Source: Holophagales bacterium
GTDB lineage: Bacteria > Acidobacteriota > Thermoanaerobaculia > Multivoradales > Multivoraceae
Assembly (NCBI GenBank): GCA_009843505.1
Contig: VYDI01000034.1
Span: 248,001 to 312,000, forward strand
Length of the DNA: 64,000 nucleotides
Reading direction: 5' to 3'
Positions 8,255-17,969 of the stretch are shown one piece after another. A program made the translations under genes and the position numbers. The stretch's first letter is position 1, and each line of letters opens with the position of its first letter. The notes below the pieces were generated by a model, which had not been told where the DNA came from, did no database searches, and was given only the letters and a program-made list of their open reading frames with translations.

Positions 8255-11154
8255 AGATCCTGCGTGTCCGCGCCCACGAGTTCGGCAAGCTGAACGGCGA
8301 ACTCGACCTGGCCCCCGGAATGACCGTGATCCACGGCGGCAACGAAGCCGGCAAATCCACCTGGTTGCAAGCGATCTTCGCGGCTCTCTGCGGCCGGCGT
8401 CGCGGTCAGGGGTCGACAAAGGAAGAGCGCGAATTCAAGCGACAGTACGAGCCGTGGAGCGGAGAGCCCTGGCGAGCCACAGTGAAGCTCGAGCTCGACA
8501 ACAAGCGCCGCATCGAGATTCAGCAGCGGGATCTCAACACCAAGGAGAGTGTCGCTCACGACGCCGACACCGGACGCCCGGTCGGAGATGAGGTCATCTA
8601 TCGCGGCAGCATCGACGGTTCCCGGTTCCTGGGACTCAATCGCCAGGTCATGCCCTCGACCCTGGTGATCGGCCAAGGGGACATCCAGCGCCTGCGCCAG
8701 ACGAAGGGCGATGAAGCTTCGGCGCTCAAGAAGGAGCTGCAACGCGCCGCCGCTTCCGCCGGCGGCGCCGCTACCGCGGTCGAAGCGATCCGCCTGCTCA
8801 AGAACTACGCCCGCGATCAGATCGGCACCGAACGCCGCAACTCGACCAAGCCGCTGCAGCGCGCGGTCGAGCGCCTCAGCGAAGCGAACAGGGAACTCGA
8901 CGCGGGAAGGAGCCGCCAACTTGAGCGCGACCACCTGGAGAACGCGCTCACGGCAGCCAGGGAAGAGGCCGAGAGCGCGGCAGCCGTCGTCCAGGGCTGC
9001 GAGCGTGCGCTGGCGGACCGGGAACTGCGTCGCCTCGACGCGCGCCTGGAGAACATCGAGAAGTTGGCGGAACTGTTCCCTGACGGTGAACCGCCGGAGG
9101 CCCCGGGCGAAGGACCCGGCGCCGCGATCGAACGTGAGCTTCGCACCGCTCTCCTCGCCTACCGGATGCGCCCCGACGAACCCGCGGAACTGCGGGGACC
9201 CGGAGCGGACGAGATGGCGCGGGAACTGTCCGAACTCCCCAAGGCGGCGGCAGGCGACCGCGAGATTGCACCCGAAGTCGCCATCGCGGCACGGGGATGG
9301 CGGGAAGCACGAGAGGCTCGTGCCGTACGCGAGCGGCTCGGACCTGGCGACGCTCCGGAGGCAACTCTCACCAAGGCTGACGCGCCGGTCGCGCGACGGG
9401 CCCTCGCGGCGCTGGAGCTGCCGCCCCTCGAATCGTCCGGGGACCTCGAACGACGCGTTCAGGAGCTTCTCGACGAGCAGAAGGAGCTCATGGCCCTACT
9501 CGAAGCGAACTCCGGTTTCGGAAAGTGGCCCAGGATCGGCGCGCCCGCCGGCGCCCTGGTGGGTGTGCTGGGCTACTTCGATCTGCTTCCACGACTGGTC
9601 GGCGCCGGCGGATGGCTTCTTGCCATCGTCTGCTCCGCTCTCATGTACCGCGCACAGCGGCGCACCTCCCGTCCCCGCCCCCACGAGCAGGTCGACCGGG
9701 GGGCCGCACTGGCCGATGCCAGAGCTGAACTCCGGGACCTGAAACGGCAGCACGGGGCGAGGCAACGACAGATCGAGGCCGCGACCCGCGAGCTCGCCGA
9801 ACTCGGCATCGAAGCCGATCCTGACGCCGTGCGCGCCGCCCTCGAGGCGCGCGAGAAGCGGAACGCATGGGACCGGGAACAGGCGGCCTGGGAACGGTGG
9901 ATGGCGTCCGCGCGCACAAACGAGGCGGCCGCCGAGGTGGCGCTGCGGGCCGCCCTGGCAGATCGCGGCCTTGAAGATCCGCAGGCAGGAGTCGACGACC
10001 TGTTCCACCGCTACGAGCAGGCCTGTCGGCGAAGCGCCGAGCTTGCCGCCGGAACCGACCGCCGCGAAGCCCTGGCCGCGCGCGTAGAGGCCCGGCGGCA
10101 GGCGGAGCGGTGGGCGGCGACGCAGCGAGGGAACCGCGAAGCGGCCGAGACACGGTTCCGCACTGCGCTGACCGCTGCCGGTTTCGCCGGCGAGTCGACC
10201 AATGAGCCGGAACTCTGGGCCGACTACTGGCTCGCCGACCGCGAACGCCGATCAGGACAACGACACAGGGACTGGGACCGCCTGCAGCACCTGCTCGATG
10301 GCCGCGATCGTCAGAGCCTTCTGGACGAACGCGCGGAGATGGCCGCAACTCTCAAGGCCATCGCCGGCACCGAGTCCGAACCGGCCGCGGAACTCCAGGG
10401 ACTGACTCCGCCCGAACTGGAACGCAAGCTGGCTGTAGCGCGCATGGAAGCCGACAAGGCCGGAAGAGAAGTCAGCCGGTACGAAGGTCAACTCGCCGCC
10501 GACGCCGACCTCCCGGCGCTCGCCGAGCTCGAGGAGGAACTTGCTGCCGCCGAGCACGAAGTCAGGCTCCTGCGCCGGGCCGGCGAGATCGTCGGCACGG
10601 CCACGACACACCTCGAGGCGGCCCAGGAAGAGGTCCATCGAATGCTCGCGCCCGACCTCCGAGAAGCACTGTCCGACCGGTTGGGCCTCGTTACCGGAGG
10701 ACGGTACTCGGCAGTTCGCATCGATCCGGAAGAGGGTCTCGAAGTCCAACTCGAGGTCGAGGACGGGGAGTATCGCTCAGCCTCGGAACTGTCCCATGGC
10801 ACCGTCGATCAGGTCTACCTGCTGCTTCGCATCGGCCTTGCCGAGGCTCTCGGCGACAAGAAGGAGTCCGCGCCCCTGTTCCTTGACGACGCCACCGTGC
10901 ACATCGATTCAGATCGCACGACGCGTTTCCTCGATCTGCTCCTCGCGCTCAGCAAGGAGCGGCAGATCGTGGCCTTCAGCCAGGAGGAAGAGGTGCGGGC
11001 GTGGGCCGAGCGGCGTCTCGCCGGAGACGCACGGCATCGCCTCATCGAACTCGACCGGCAGGGGCAGCCAATCGGACCCCGCGACGGTGCCGTGCCCGGC
11101 GCGCCGGCCGACGCCGACGAAGCCGAACCGGAACGCCAGCACTCCCTTCTATAA
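8251..11154 (+). CDS. SbcC/YhaN-like AAA ATPase with coiled coils
   Basis: 967 residues; GTG start overlapping the previous gene by 4 nt. Walker A is GGNEAGKST (29-37). Long charged, Ala/Arg/Glu-rich helices fill the middle. A hydrophobic pair at about residues 432-460 (GALVGVLGYFDLL, then WLLAIVCSALMY) resembles the membrane hairpin seen in YhaN proteins but not in classical SbcC. The C-terminus holds an ABC-like signature (ELSHGTVDQ) and Walker B with D-loop (APLFLDDATVHIDSDR, near 873). With the upstream phosphoesterase this makes a YhaO/YhaN-type complex, possibly membrane-associated. The next gene, a carboxylase, begins only 10 nt downstream and may be co-transcribed though functionally unrelated. 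Confidence 0.87.
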   Translation: MKILRVRAHEFGKLNGELDLAPGMTVIHGGNEAGKSTWLQAIFAALCGRRRGQGSTKEEREFKRQYEPWSGEPWRATVKLELDNKRRIEIQQRDLNTKESVAHDADTGRPVGDEVIYRGSIDGSRFLGLNRQVMPSTLVIGQGDIQRLRQTKGDEASALKKELQRAAASAGGAATAVEAIRLLKNYARDQIGTERRNSTKPLQRAVERLSEANRELDAGRSRQLERDHLENALTAAREEAESAAAVVQGCERALADRELRRLDARLENIEKLAELFPDGEPPEAPGEGPGAAIERELRTALLAYRMRPDEPAELRGPGADEMARELSELPKAAAGDREIAPEVAIAARGWREAREARAVRERLGPGDAPEATLTKADAPVARRALAALELPPLESSGDLERRVQELLDEQKELMALLEANSGFGKWPRIGAPAGALVGVLGYFDLLPRLVGAGGWLLAIVCSALMYRAQRRTSRPRPHEQVDRGAALADARAELRDLKRQHGARQRQIEAATRELAELGIEADPDAVRAALEAREKRNAWDREQAAWERWMASARTNEAAAEVALRAALADRGLEDPQAGVDDLFHRYEQACRRSAELAAGTDRREALAARVEARRQAERWAATQRGNREAAETRFRTALTAAGFAGESTNEPELWADYWLADRERRSGQRHRDWDRLQHLLDGRDRQSLLDERAEMAATLKAIAGTESEPAAELQGLTPPELERKLAVARMEADKAGREVSRYEGQLAADADLPALAELEEELAAAEHEVRLLRRAGEIVGTATTHLEAAQEEVHRMLAPDLREALSDRLGLVTGGRYSAVRIDPEEGLEVQLEVEDGEYRSASELSHGTVDQVYLLLRIGLAEALGDKKESAPLFLDDATVHIDSDRTTRFLDLLLALSKERQIVAFSQEEEVRAWAERRLAGDARHRLIELDRQGQPIGPRDGAVPGAPADADEAEPERQHSLL

Positions 11155-11164
11155 TCGCCGCCCC

Positions 11165-14100
11165 ATGCGGCGCCTGCTGATCGCCAACCGCGGCGAGATC
11201 GCGGTCCGGATCGCCCGCGCGGCGGTGGACCTCGGTATCTCTACCGTCGCCATCTACTCCGAGGACGACGCCAACGGACTGCACCTGCGGATCGCCGACG
11301 AGGCCGTAGCCCTCGGCGGACGCGGAGTCCGGGCCTACCTCGACATCGAGGACGTGGTGGCAAGGGCCGCCGACGCGAACTGCGACGCGGTCCACCCGGG
11401 ATACGGCTTCCTGGCCGAGAACGCCGACTTCGCCGCCGCCTGTGCCGCGGCCGGCATCACGTTCGTGGGCCCGCGGCCGGAGGTCCTCGAGCTGTTCGGC
11501 GACAAGGGCCGGGCGCGCGCGGCCGCGAGCGCCGCGGACGTGCCTGTGCTGCGTGGCACCGACCACCTCACGACCCTGGAGGAGACTCGCGAGTTCTTCG
11601 CCGCCCTCGGCGACGGCGGGGCGATCATCATCAAGGCGCTCGCCGGCGGCGGCGGGCGCGGCGCCCGCATCGTCACCGCGGCCGGGGACATCGAAAAGGC
11701 CTACGAACGTTGCGGGTCCGAGGCCGAGCGCGCCTTCGGCAACGGCGGTCTCTACGTCGAGGAACTCATCCCGCGTGCCCGTCACATCGAGGTCCAGCTT
11801 CTCGGCGACGAGGTCGGCGGCCTGATCGACTTCGGCGAGCGGGAGTGCAGCGCCCAGCGCCGGCACCAGAAGGTGGTCGAAACGGCGCCGGCGCCGAATC
11901 TGGGGTCCGAGGTCCGACAGGCGATCATCGATGCGGCGCTGCGCCTGGGCGGCGCCGCGAAGTACAACAGTCTCGGGACCTTCGAGTTTCTGGTCGATGC
12001 CTGCAATGGCGCGGGCGGAGACAACGGCAGTCCACATGAAGAGAGGGGCGGCCGCTTCGCCTTCATCGAGACCAACGCACGCCTCCAGGTCGAGCACACG
12101 GTGACCGAGGCCGTGACCGGCGTGGACCTGGTGCAGGCGCAACTCCGGGTGGCCCGCGGCGAGTCGCTCGCGGACCTCGGGCTCGACGACCCGGACGCCC
12201 GCCGGACGCGCGGCTTCGCGATCCAGGCCCGAGTCAACCTGGAGACCCTGGACGCCGATGGGAACGTGCGGCCCTCATCCGGCGTCCTCGCCGCCTACGA
12301 ACCGCCAAGCGGTCCCGGCGTGCGAGTCGACGGCTGCGGCTACGCCGGCTACGAAGCGAACCCAGCGTTCGACTCGCTGCTCGCGAAGGTGATCGCCCAC
12401 TCCCCCTCCGACGACTTCGCCGCCGCCGTCAAGCGGGCCTCCCGGGCCCTCGACGAGTTCCGCATCGGCGGCCCCTCCACCAACATTCCCTGGCTCCAGA
12501 GCGTCCTCGCCCATCCGGACTTCGAGGCTGGTCGTCTCTACACCCGCTGGCTGGACGACAACGCCGGCGAGCTGGCGGCGGCGGCCGGCAACGGCCGGAG
12601 GCCCCGCTTCGTCCCAGCCGCGGATCCTGGCGCCGGCGACGAGGCCGCCTCAGCCGAGAACAGCGCTCGCGACAGCGGCTTCGCCGGCGCCCGTGTCGAC
12701 ACGGCCGATCCCCTGGCCCTGTTCGCCTACGACCAGGAGACGAAGGCAGCGCAGGCTGAACTGACGGACGATGGCGGCGACTTACCCGCGTCGGCGTTCG
12801 GCGCCGACGGAGCCACCGGCATTGCCGCCCCGATCCAGGGCACGATCGTCAGCATCGACGTCGCCGAGGGCGACGAGGTCCTGCGCGGCCAGCAGGTCGC
12901 CGTGATTGAAGCGATGAAGATGGAGCACGTGCTCCGCGCCGACACGAGCGGCACGGTTCTCCGGGTCACGATGGCCGCCGGCGACACGGTCCGGGAGGGC
13001 TATCCCCTCGTCCTCCTGAAAGGGACCGAGGGCGGCGAGGCGGCGGACGCCGCCGTCGAGATCGACCCGGACTTCATCCGGCCCGATCTCGAGGAGAACA
13101 TCCAGCGCCACGCCTACACCCTGGACGAGAACCGGCCGGAGGCGGTCGCCCGGCGGCGCCGTTTCGGCTTCCGGACGCCCCGCGAGAACATCGAGCAACT
13201 CGTCGACTCCGGGTCCTTCAAGGAGTACTGGCCGCTGATCGTGGCCCGCCAGCACCAGAAGTTCAGCGACGAGAGGCTGCGCCAGTACACGCCCGCCGAC
13301 GGCGTGGTCGCCGGCACCGCCTCGATCAACGGCGACCTCTTCGACGACGAGAGCTCGCGTGCGATGGTGCTCTCGTACGACTACACGGTCCTCGCCGGCA
13401 CGCAGGGCGGACGCAACCACTACAAGCAGGACCGCCTGTTCGACCTTGCGAACCGCTACATGCTGCCGCTGGTCTTCTTCACGGAGGGCGGCGGCGGCCG
13501 GCCAGGCGACGACTACACGGGGCCGCGGGTCGCGTTCGACACCTACACCTTCACCCAGTTCTCCAAGCTCTCGGGGCTCATTCCGCTCGTTGGCGTGAAC
13601 AACGGCCGCTGCTTCGCCGGCAACACGGCCCTGCTCGCCTGCTGCGACGTGATCATCGCCACCGAGGCGTCGACCATCGCGATGGGCGGTCCGGCCATGA
13701 TCGAGGGCGGCGGCCTGGGCATCTACACGCCGGAAGAGGTCGGCCCGATGTCCTTCCAGGTACCGAACGGCGTCGTCGACATCCTGGTCGAGGACGAAGA
13801 AGAAGCGGTCGACGTGGCCAAGAAGTACCTCTCCTACTTCCAGGGAACGACCTCCGACTGGGAGGCACACGATCAGCGCCCGCTGCGCCACGTCGTGCCG
13901 GAAAACCGGCTCCGTCTCTACGACATGCAGGAGATCGTCCACAGGATCGCCGACGTCGGATCCGTGCTGGAGATCCGTCCGAAGTTCGGAATCGGCGTGA
14001 TCACGGCGCTCATCCGCGTCGAAGGCAGGCCGATGGGAGTCATCGCGAACAACCCGCACCACCTCGCCGGAGCGATCGACTCCGACGGTTCCGACAAGGG

Positions 14101-14632
14101 CGCCCGCTTCCTTCAGCTCTGCGACGCCTTCGACATCCCCGTGCTGAGCCTGATGGACTGCCCCGGGATCATGGTCGGCCCCGACCACGAGAAGACGGCC
14201 CTGGTCCGCCACTGCGCGCGCATGTTCAACACCGGCGCCAACCTCTCGGTGCCCCTGTTCGGCGTCGTCGTGCGCAAGGCCTACGGTCTGGGCGTCCAGG
14301 CGATGTGCGGCGCGAGTGCGCTGGTCGGCTTCTTCACTGTCGGCTGGCCGACAGCCGAGTTCGCCGGCATGAACATCGAGGGCGCGGTCAAGCTCGGCTA
14401 CCGCAAGGAACTCGCCGCGATCGAGGATCCGGAAGAGCGCCGGATCGAGTTCGAGCGCCGCGTCGAAGCGTCGTACGAACGCGCCAAGGCCGTCAACGCC
14501 GCCGCCGGCGGCGGGCTCGACGATGTGATCGACCCGGCTGAAACGCGTTCCTGGATCACGGAGAGCATGAAGCGGCTGCCAAAGCCGCCTCCCCGGACCG
14601 GCAAGAAGCGGCCGTACATCGATACCTGGTAG
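11165..14632 (+). CDS. Single-chain acyl-CoA carboxylase (BC-BCCP-CT fusion)
   Basis: 1155 residues from the ATG at 11165; the frame extends further upstream only as an overlap inside the preceding ATPase gene. Domains in order: biotin carboxylase (1-450; LLIANRGEIAVRIARAA, ATP-grasp glycine loop GGGGRGAR, HIEVQLLGD, NARLQVEHTVTEAVTG); an Ala/Glu-rich linker; a biotin carrier domain with EAMKMEH (biotinylated Lys near 585); then a carboxyltransferase region (about 640-1155; TEGGGGRPGDD, KAYGLGVQAM, GWPTAEFAGMNIEGAV). Acetyl- or propionyl-CoA carboxylases are usually split over two to four genes; all activities on one chain resembles long-chain acyl-CoA carboxylases of some actinobacteria. ATP-dependent carboxylation of an acyl-CoA is well supported; the acyl substrate is unknown. 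Confidence 0.9.
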   Translation: MRRLLIANRGEIAVRIARAAVDLGISTVAIYSEDDANGLHLRIADEAVALGGRGVRAYLDIEDVVARAADANCDAVHPGYGFLAENADFAAACAAAGITFVGPRPEVLELFGDKGRARAAASAADVPVLRGTDHLTTLEETREFFAALGDGGAIIIKALAGGGGRGARIVTAAGDIEKAYERCGSEAERAFGNGGLYVEELIPRARHIEVQLLGDEVGGLIDFGERECSAQRRHQKVVETAPAPNLGSEVRQAIIDAALRLGGAAKYNSLGTFEFLVDACNGAGGDNGSPHEERGGRFAFIETNARLQVEHTVTEAVTGVDLVQAQLRVARGESLADLGLDDPDARRTRGFAIQARVNLETLDADGNVRPSSGVLAAYEPPSGPGVRVDGCGYAGYEANPAFDSLLAKVIAHSPSDDFAAAVKRASRALDEFRIGGPSTNIPWLQSVLAHPDFEAGRLYTRWLDDNAGELAAAAGNGRRPRFVPAADPGAGDEAASAENSARDSGFAGARVDTADPLALFAYDQETKAAQAELTDDGGDLPASAFGADGATGIAAPIQGTIVSIDVAEGDEVLRGQQVAVIEAMKMEHVLRADTSGTVLRVTMAAGDTVREGYPLVLLKGTEGGEAADAAVEIDPDFIRPDLEENIQRHAYTLDENRPEAVARRRRFGFRTPRENIEQLVDSGSFKEYWPLIVARQHQKFSDERLRQYTPADGVVAGTASINGDLFDDESSRAMVLSYDYTVLAGTQGGRNHYKQDRLFDLANRYMLPLVFFTEGGGGRPGDDYTGPRVAFDTYTFTQFSKLSGLIPLVGVNNGRCFAGNTALLACCDVIIATEASTIAMGGPAMIEGGGLGIYTPEEVGPMSFQVPNGVVDILVEDEEEAVDVAKKYLSYFQGTTSDWEAHDQRPLRHVVPENRLRLYDMQEIVHRIADVGSVLEIRPKFGIGVITALIRVEGRPMGVIANNPHHLAGAIDSDGSDKGARFLQLCDAFDIPVLSLMDCPGIMVGPDHEKTALVRHCARMFNTGANLSVPLFGVVVRKAYGLGVQAMCGASALVGFFTVGWPTAEFAGMNIEGAVKLGYRKELAAIEDPEERRIEFERRVEASYERAKAVNAAAGGGLDDVIDPAETRSWITESMKRLPKPPPRTGKKRPYIDTW

Positions 14633-14670
14633 ACGGCGCCGGCCTGGGAACCGGGCGAGGGATCAGGCCG

Positions 14671-15705
14671 CTAGTTGGCTGTCCCCTCCAGCACCATGTA
14701 CATCCTCTGCACACCGCGGAGGTCAACGCGGACTCGTGCCGGGGGCAGGTTCTCGGCGTGGTGGGAGAGGTCGATCCGCTCGGCCGCATCCTCCGCCGAG
14801 ACGCCCTCGGCGTGAAGCCCGGAAACAACCTCCCACAGCTCCCGGTGGAAGGCCTGGACATGGTCGATCAGCTCCCGGTCACGGAAGTACGGACCGTGAC
14901 CCGGCAGGATGAGATCGAAGTCGAGCTGCTTCAGCCGCTCCAGGGTGGCCGGCCACTCGTTGACCCAACCGTCCCCAGGCCAGGGCGGCCCGCCGAGCAT
15001 CATGTCGCCGGTGAACACCAGCCGCTCCGCCGGGAGGTAGACGACGACATCGCCACCGGTGTGGGCGCGGCCGAGGAAGTGGAGCTGAATCTCCCGGCCG
15101 CCGCTGAAGAAGCTCATCTTCTCCGCCAGCGTCGTATCCGGGGCCACCGGCTCGATCTCGGCCGTCGACTCGACGTGGGCGGCCTGGATGCTGATCTGGG
15201 TCTCCAGATCCTCCCGCTCCCCTTCTGAAGCCGTCTCCAATGCGGCGCGCAACTCGTCGAGCGCCTGCTTGTCCCGCTCCGAGGATCCCTTGAAGGTGTG
15301 CTCCTCGAGCGGCGCCGTGGCCATCTTGTGGCGCGTGTACTCGTGTCCGACGACCCGGACGCCAGGCCCGAACGCTTGGTTGCCGTGAGCGTGGTCGTAG
15401 TGGAAGTGGGTGTTGACCAGGGTTCGGATCGGCTTGTCCGTGATCCGTTCGATGCCCTCGATCAACGCCCGCGCCGCGGCCGGAGTGATGTGGGAGTCGA
15501 CGACCAGCACGTCCTCTTCGGTGACCACGACCATGGCGTTGCTTCTCGTGACCATGGCCCCGGTCCCTGAGACGAAGTAGACGCCGTCGGCCACTTCCTC
15601 GAACCGGTGGGTTTTCGTCTCGATGGCGCGCTCCTCAGCGGCAACTTCCGGTATCACCAGGCCGGCCGCCCACAGGGAAAGAAGGACTCTCAGGGATCGC
15701 GTCAT
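14671..15705 (-). CDS. Exported MBL-fold metallo-hydrolase
   Basis: 344 residues from the ATG at 15705 with a signal peptide (LLSLWAAGLVIPEVAAEE). The metallo-beta-lactamase motif HxHxDH appears as NTHFHYDHAHGN near residue 100; further ligands lie in FLGRAHTGGDVVVYLP, VFTGDMMLG and LPGHGPYF. A charged helical insertion (SERDKQALDELRAALETASE) interrupts the core and may form a lid. It resembles subclass B3 / quinoprotein-relay MBL proteins common in environmental bacteria. A periplasmic hydrolase, not necessarily a beta-lactamase. It stands apart from the next minus-strand gene by 53 nt. Confidence 0.85.
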   Translation of the reverse strand: MTRSLRVLLSLWAAGLVIPEVAAEERAIETKTHRFEEVADGVYFVSGTGAMVTRSNAMVVVTEEDVLVVDSHITPAAARALIEGIERITDKPIRTLVNTHFHYDHAHGNQAFGPGVRVVGHEYTRHKMATAPLEEHTFKGSSERDKQALDELRAALETASEGEREDLETQISIQAAHVESTAEIEPVAPDTTLAEKMSFFSGGREIQLHFLGRAHTGGDVVVYLPAERLVFTGDMMLGGPPWPGDGWVNEWPATLERLKQLDFDLILPGHGPYFRDRELIDHVQAFHRELWEVVSGLHAEGVSAEDAAERIDLSHHAENLPPARVRVDLRGVQRMYMVLEGTAN

Positions 15706-15758
15706 GTCCGCTCCTGTCTCTGGATTTCGTCGAGCCGCCCGGAAAGCGTACCGTCGCG

Positions 15759-16385
15759 TCAGTCCGCCCAGCCGAGCGCCCTGGCTCGATGGACGATCTG
15801 GTCCGCCGCGCCCGGGAAGCCAAGCCGTTCCGTATTCAGGACCAGGTCGTAGTGACGCGGATCGTCGCAGTCCCGGGCGTAGTACTCGCGGTGATAGCGG
15901 ATGCGGTTCGCGTCGCGTCGCTCGACCGTGGTGATGGCGTCCTTCTCCGGAACGCCCACGACCTCGACGGCGACCCGGCGCCGGAACTCGGGGCCCGCCA
16001 CGAGCCGCGCGTGGAGCGCATCTTCGCGCCACGCCAGCACCGCCGCCGAAGCGCGGCCGACGAAGACGCAGTGGCCCTGCGCCGCGATCTCGCAAACGAC
16101 GCTACGGGTCACGCGAACCAGGTTGCCCTCGCCGATCGGCTGGCCGACCGGGGGCGTGGGCAGGAACAGGTCGGGAAGCTGCGCGCTGGCGACACGGGCG
16201 AGGCGCTCGACGAAGCTCGGAGGCCGGTCTTCCCGAGCCTGGACCTCTTCCGGCGGAATGCCGGCGCGGCGGGCGACTTCGTCGATCAGTGCGTTGCCAA
16301 CGAGTTGCCATCCAAGCCGATCCGCCACCAGTTTGGCCACCTGGGTGCCGCCGGAGGCGTACTGTCTCGAGATCGTGATCAGCAT
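15759..16385 (-). CDS. Cytidylate kinase-like family protein
   Basis: 208 residues. The N-terminus (LITISRQYASGGTQVAKLVADRLGW) is a modified P-loop of the cytidylate-kinase-like family, in which the glycine-rich loop is shifted towards SGGxxVA. Further NMP-kinase features are a central helix, GHCVFVGRASAAVL, and RDANRIRYHREYY near the lid. Members phosphorylate unknown substrates and occur widely beside transport genes. The start overlaps the end of the MFS gene by 7 nt (16379-16385), so the pair is one operon with the transporter first. Substrate is unknown. Confidence 0.75.
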   Translation of the reverse strand: MLITISRQYASGGTQVAKLVADRLGWQLVGNALIDEVARRAGIPPEEVQAREDRPPSFVERLARVASAQLPDLFLPTPPVGQPIGEGNLVRVTRSVVCEIAAQGHCVFVGRASAAVLAWREDALHARLVAGPEFRRRVAVEVVGVPEKDAITTVERRDANRIRYHREYYARDCDDPRHYDLVLNTERLGFPGAADQIVHRARALGWAD

Positions 16386-17728
16386 CCGAGTCCTCCCCGT
16401 GCTCGCTTCCCGCGGTCGGGGACCCGGGTGGCACGTTCCGAATCGAGCACGATCGCTTCGCGAAACGCCTTCAAGATCGACAGGTCCATCCGTCGCAGGT
16501 CAGGACTCGCCAGGTAGAACACGACAGCCACCACGACCGCCAACAGCGAGGCCAGACCCACCGAGAGCGGCGCGCCCCACACCTCGGCGAGCGCGCTGAT
16601 CGGCACCGCGCCAAGCATCGGCAGCGAGAACGACATCGTCAGGAAGCCGGAAACCCGGCCGCGCACCGAGTCCGGGATCAGCACGTGGATCGCGGTGTTG
16701 TTCAGAGTCGTGTAGATAGCCTGGAATGCGCTGCCGGCGAGCAGCAGGGGCAAGGCGAGCCAGAACCAGGGGCTGAGCGCGAACCCCATCATCAGCAGAC
16801 CGAACGCAAACACGCTCACCATCATCAGCCGCAGTCGCCGGCTCGTGTTGCTTCGCCAGGCGACGAACGCCGCCCCCACCACGCCGCCGATGCCCGCCGC
16901 TCCGCTCAAGAGGCCGAAGCCACGCGGCCCGACTTCCCAGATCTCCTCGGCGAACACGACCAGAAGCGTCTGGAACGGCATGACCAGGAACATCGGCACC
17001 AGACCGAAGAACAGGAGCACCAGGACCAGACGGTTTTCCCTCACGTAGCGGAAACCCTCCGCCATGTTCTGCAGCAGGGAGCTGTCCGTGCGATCCGCCG
17101 CCGGCGCCCGTCCCACCGCCATCATCCCGGCCAGGGCCAGGGCGTAGAGAGCAACGTTCGTGGAGTAGGCCACCGTCACGCCGGCAGCGCCGATCAGAGC
17201 CCCGGCCACCGCCGGGCCCACGACGCGCGTGACGTTCATCGCGGTCATCGTGAGCGCCATCGCGCCGGTCAGGCGACGACGGCCGACCACGTTCGCGATG
17301 ATCGCGTTGCGGGCCGGCATCACGAACGGGAAGACGGCGCCGACGAACGCGACCTGAACCAGGATGTGCCAGAACTCCAGCCGGCCGCCCAGGAGCAGCG
17401 ACAGAACGACGAGCTCGGCCACGACAACGGTGGTCTGACCGGCCACCACCAGCGACCGTCGCTCGAAACGGTCCGCGACCACGCCTCCCACCGGCCCCAG
17501 GCTCAGCATGGCCAGGGCCACCATCAGGGTCACCAGCCCGAGCGCCAGCTCGCGGCCGGTGATCGAGAACACCAACCACGCCCGCACGACCAACTGGCCC
17601 TGCATGGCGAGGAAGAACGTCGTGTTCGAGATGTAAAGCCAGCGGAACTGCCGCTCGCTAAAGAGGCCCGCCAGACCGCCGCGGCCAGGCGGCGGTCCCT
17701 GCGCTCGAGGGAACTGTTGGACCGTCAT
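16379..17728 (-). CDS. MFS transporter (EntS/MFS_3-like exporter)
   Basis: 449 residues with about 12 hydrophobic helices. The cytoplasmic loop between helices 2 and 3 reads GGVVADRFERRS, the MFS motif A, and the second half has a related loop. Overall layout matches the EntS-like MFS_3 family of drug or siderophore exporters. It overlaps the downstream cytidylate-kinase-like gene by 7 nt. A 100-bp divergent gap separates it from the tRNA gene. The inferred role is export of a small molecule from the cytoplasm; the substrate cannot be told. Confidence 0.85.
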   Translation of the reverse strand: MTVQQFPRAQGPPPGRGGLAGLFSERQFRWLYISNTTFFLAMQGQLVVRAWLVFSITGRELALGLVTLMVALAMLSLGPVGGVVADRFERRSLVVAGQTTVVVAELVVLSLLLGGRLEFWHILVQVAFVGAVFPFVMPARNAIIANVVGRRRLTGAMALTMTAMNVTRVVGPAVAGALIGAAGVTVAYSTNVALYALALAGMMAVGRAPAADRTDSSLLQNMAEGFRYVRENRLVLVLLFFGLVPMFLVMPFQTLLVVFAEEIWEVGPRGFGLLSGAAGIGGVVGAAFVAWRSNTSRRLRLMMVSVFAFGLLMMGFALSPWFWLALPLLLAGSAFQAIYTTLNNTAIHVLIPDSVRGRVSGFLTMSFSLPMLGAVPISALAEVWGAPLSVGLASLLAVVVAVVFYLASPDLRRMDLSILKAFREAIVLDSERATRVPDRGKRARGGLGC

Positions 17729-17828
17729 CGGCTCGGCAGGACTATCACGGAGAGGGCGATCGTCCCGGGTCTGCGCGCTGCTACACTCCGGCGTCCTCGC
17801 GCTGAGACCGGCCGTTTCGCCCGGTTAT

Positions 17829-17903
17829 GCCGACGTAGCTCAGTGGCAGAGCAGCTGATTCGTAATCAGCAGGTCAGCGGTTCAAATCCGCTCGTCGGCT
17901 CCA
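17829..17903 (+). tRNA. tRNA-Thr(CGU)
   Basis: A full cloverleaf with CCA encoded. Acceptor stem GCCGACG/CGTCGGC, D stem GCTC/GAGC, anticodon stem GCTGA/TCAGC with loop TTCGTAA, T stem AGCGG/CCGCT with loop TTCAAAT, discriminator T. The anticodon CGT at 17861-17863 reads ACG codons, giving threonine. Genomically encoded CCA (17901-17903) is directly visible. Confidence 0.96.
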
Positions 17904-17969
17904 GTTCGACTCGACAGGCTGCGTGGTAGCTTCCCGGCAGGTTTTCCACCGATCGAGGGAGGTGGTCTC

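Noticed and set aside
10541..11164. N-terminal extension of the acyl-CoA carboxylase
   Set aside because: Overlaps the 3' end of the YhaN-like gene in another frame; the carboxylase family starts at the ATG at 11165 (RRLLIANRGEIAVRIA).
17761..17828. Promoter for tRNA-Thr with TACACT as -10 (17782-17787)
   Set aside because: No acceptable -35 at the right distance; left out as a feature.
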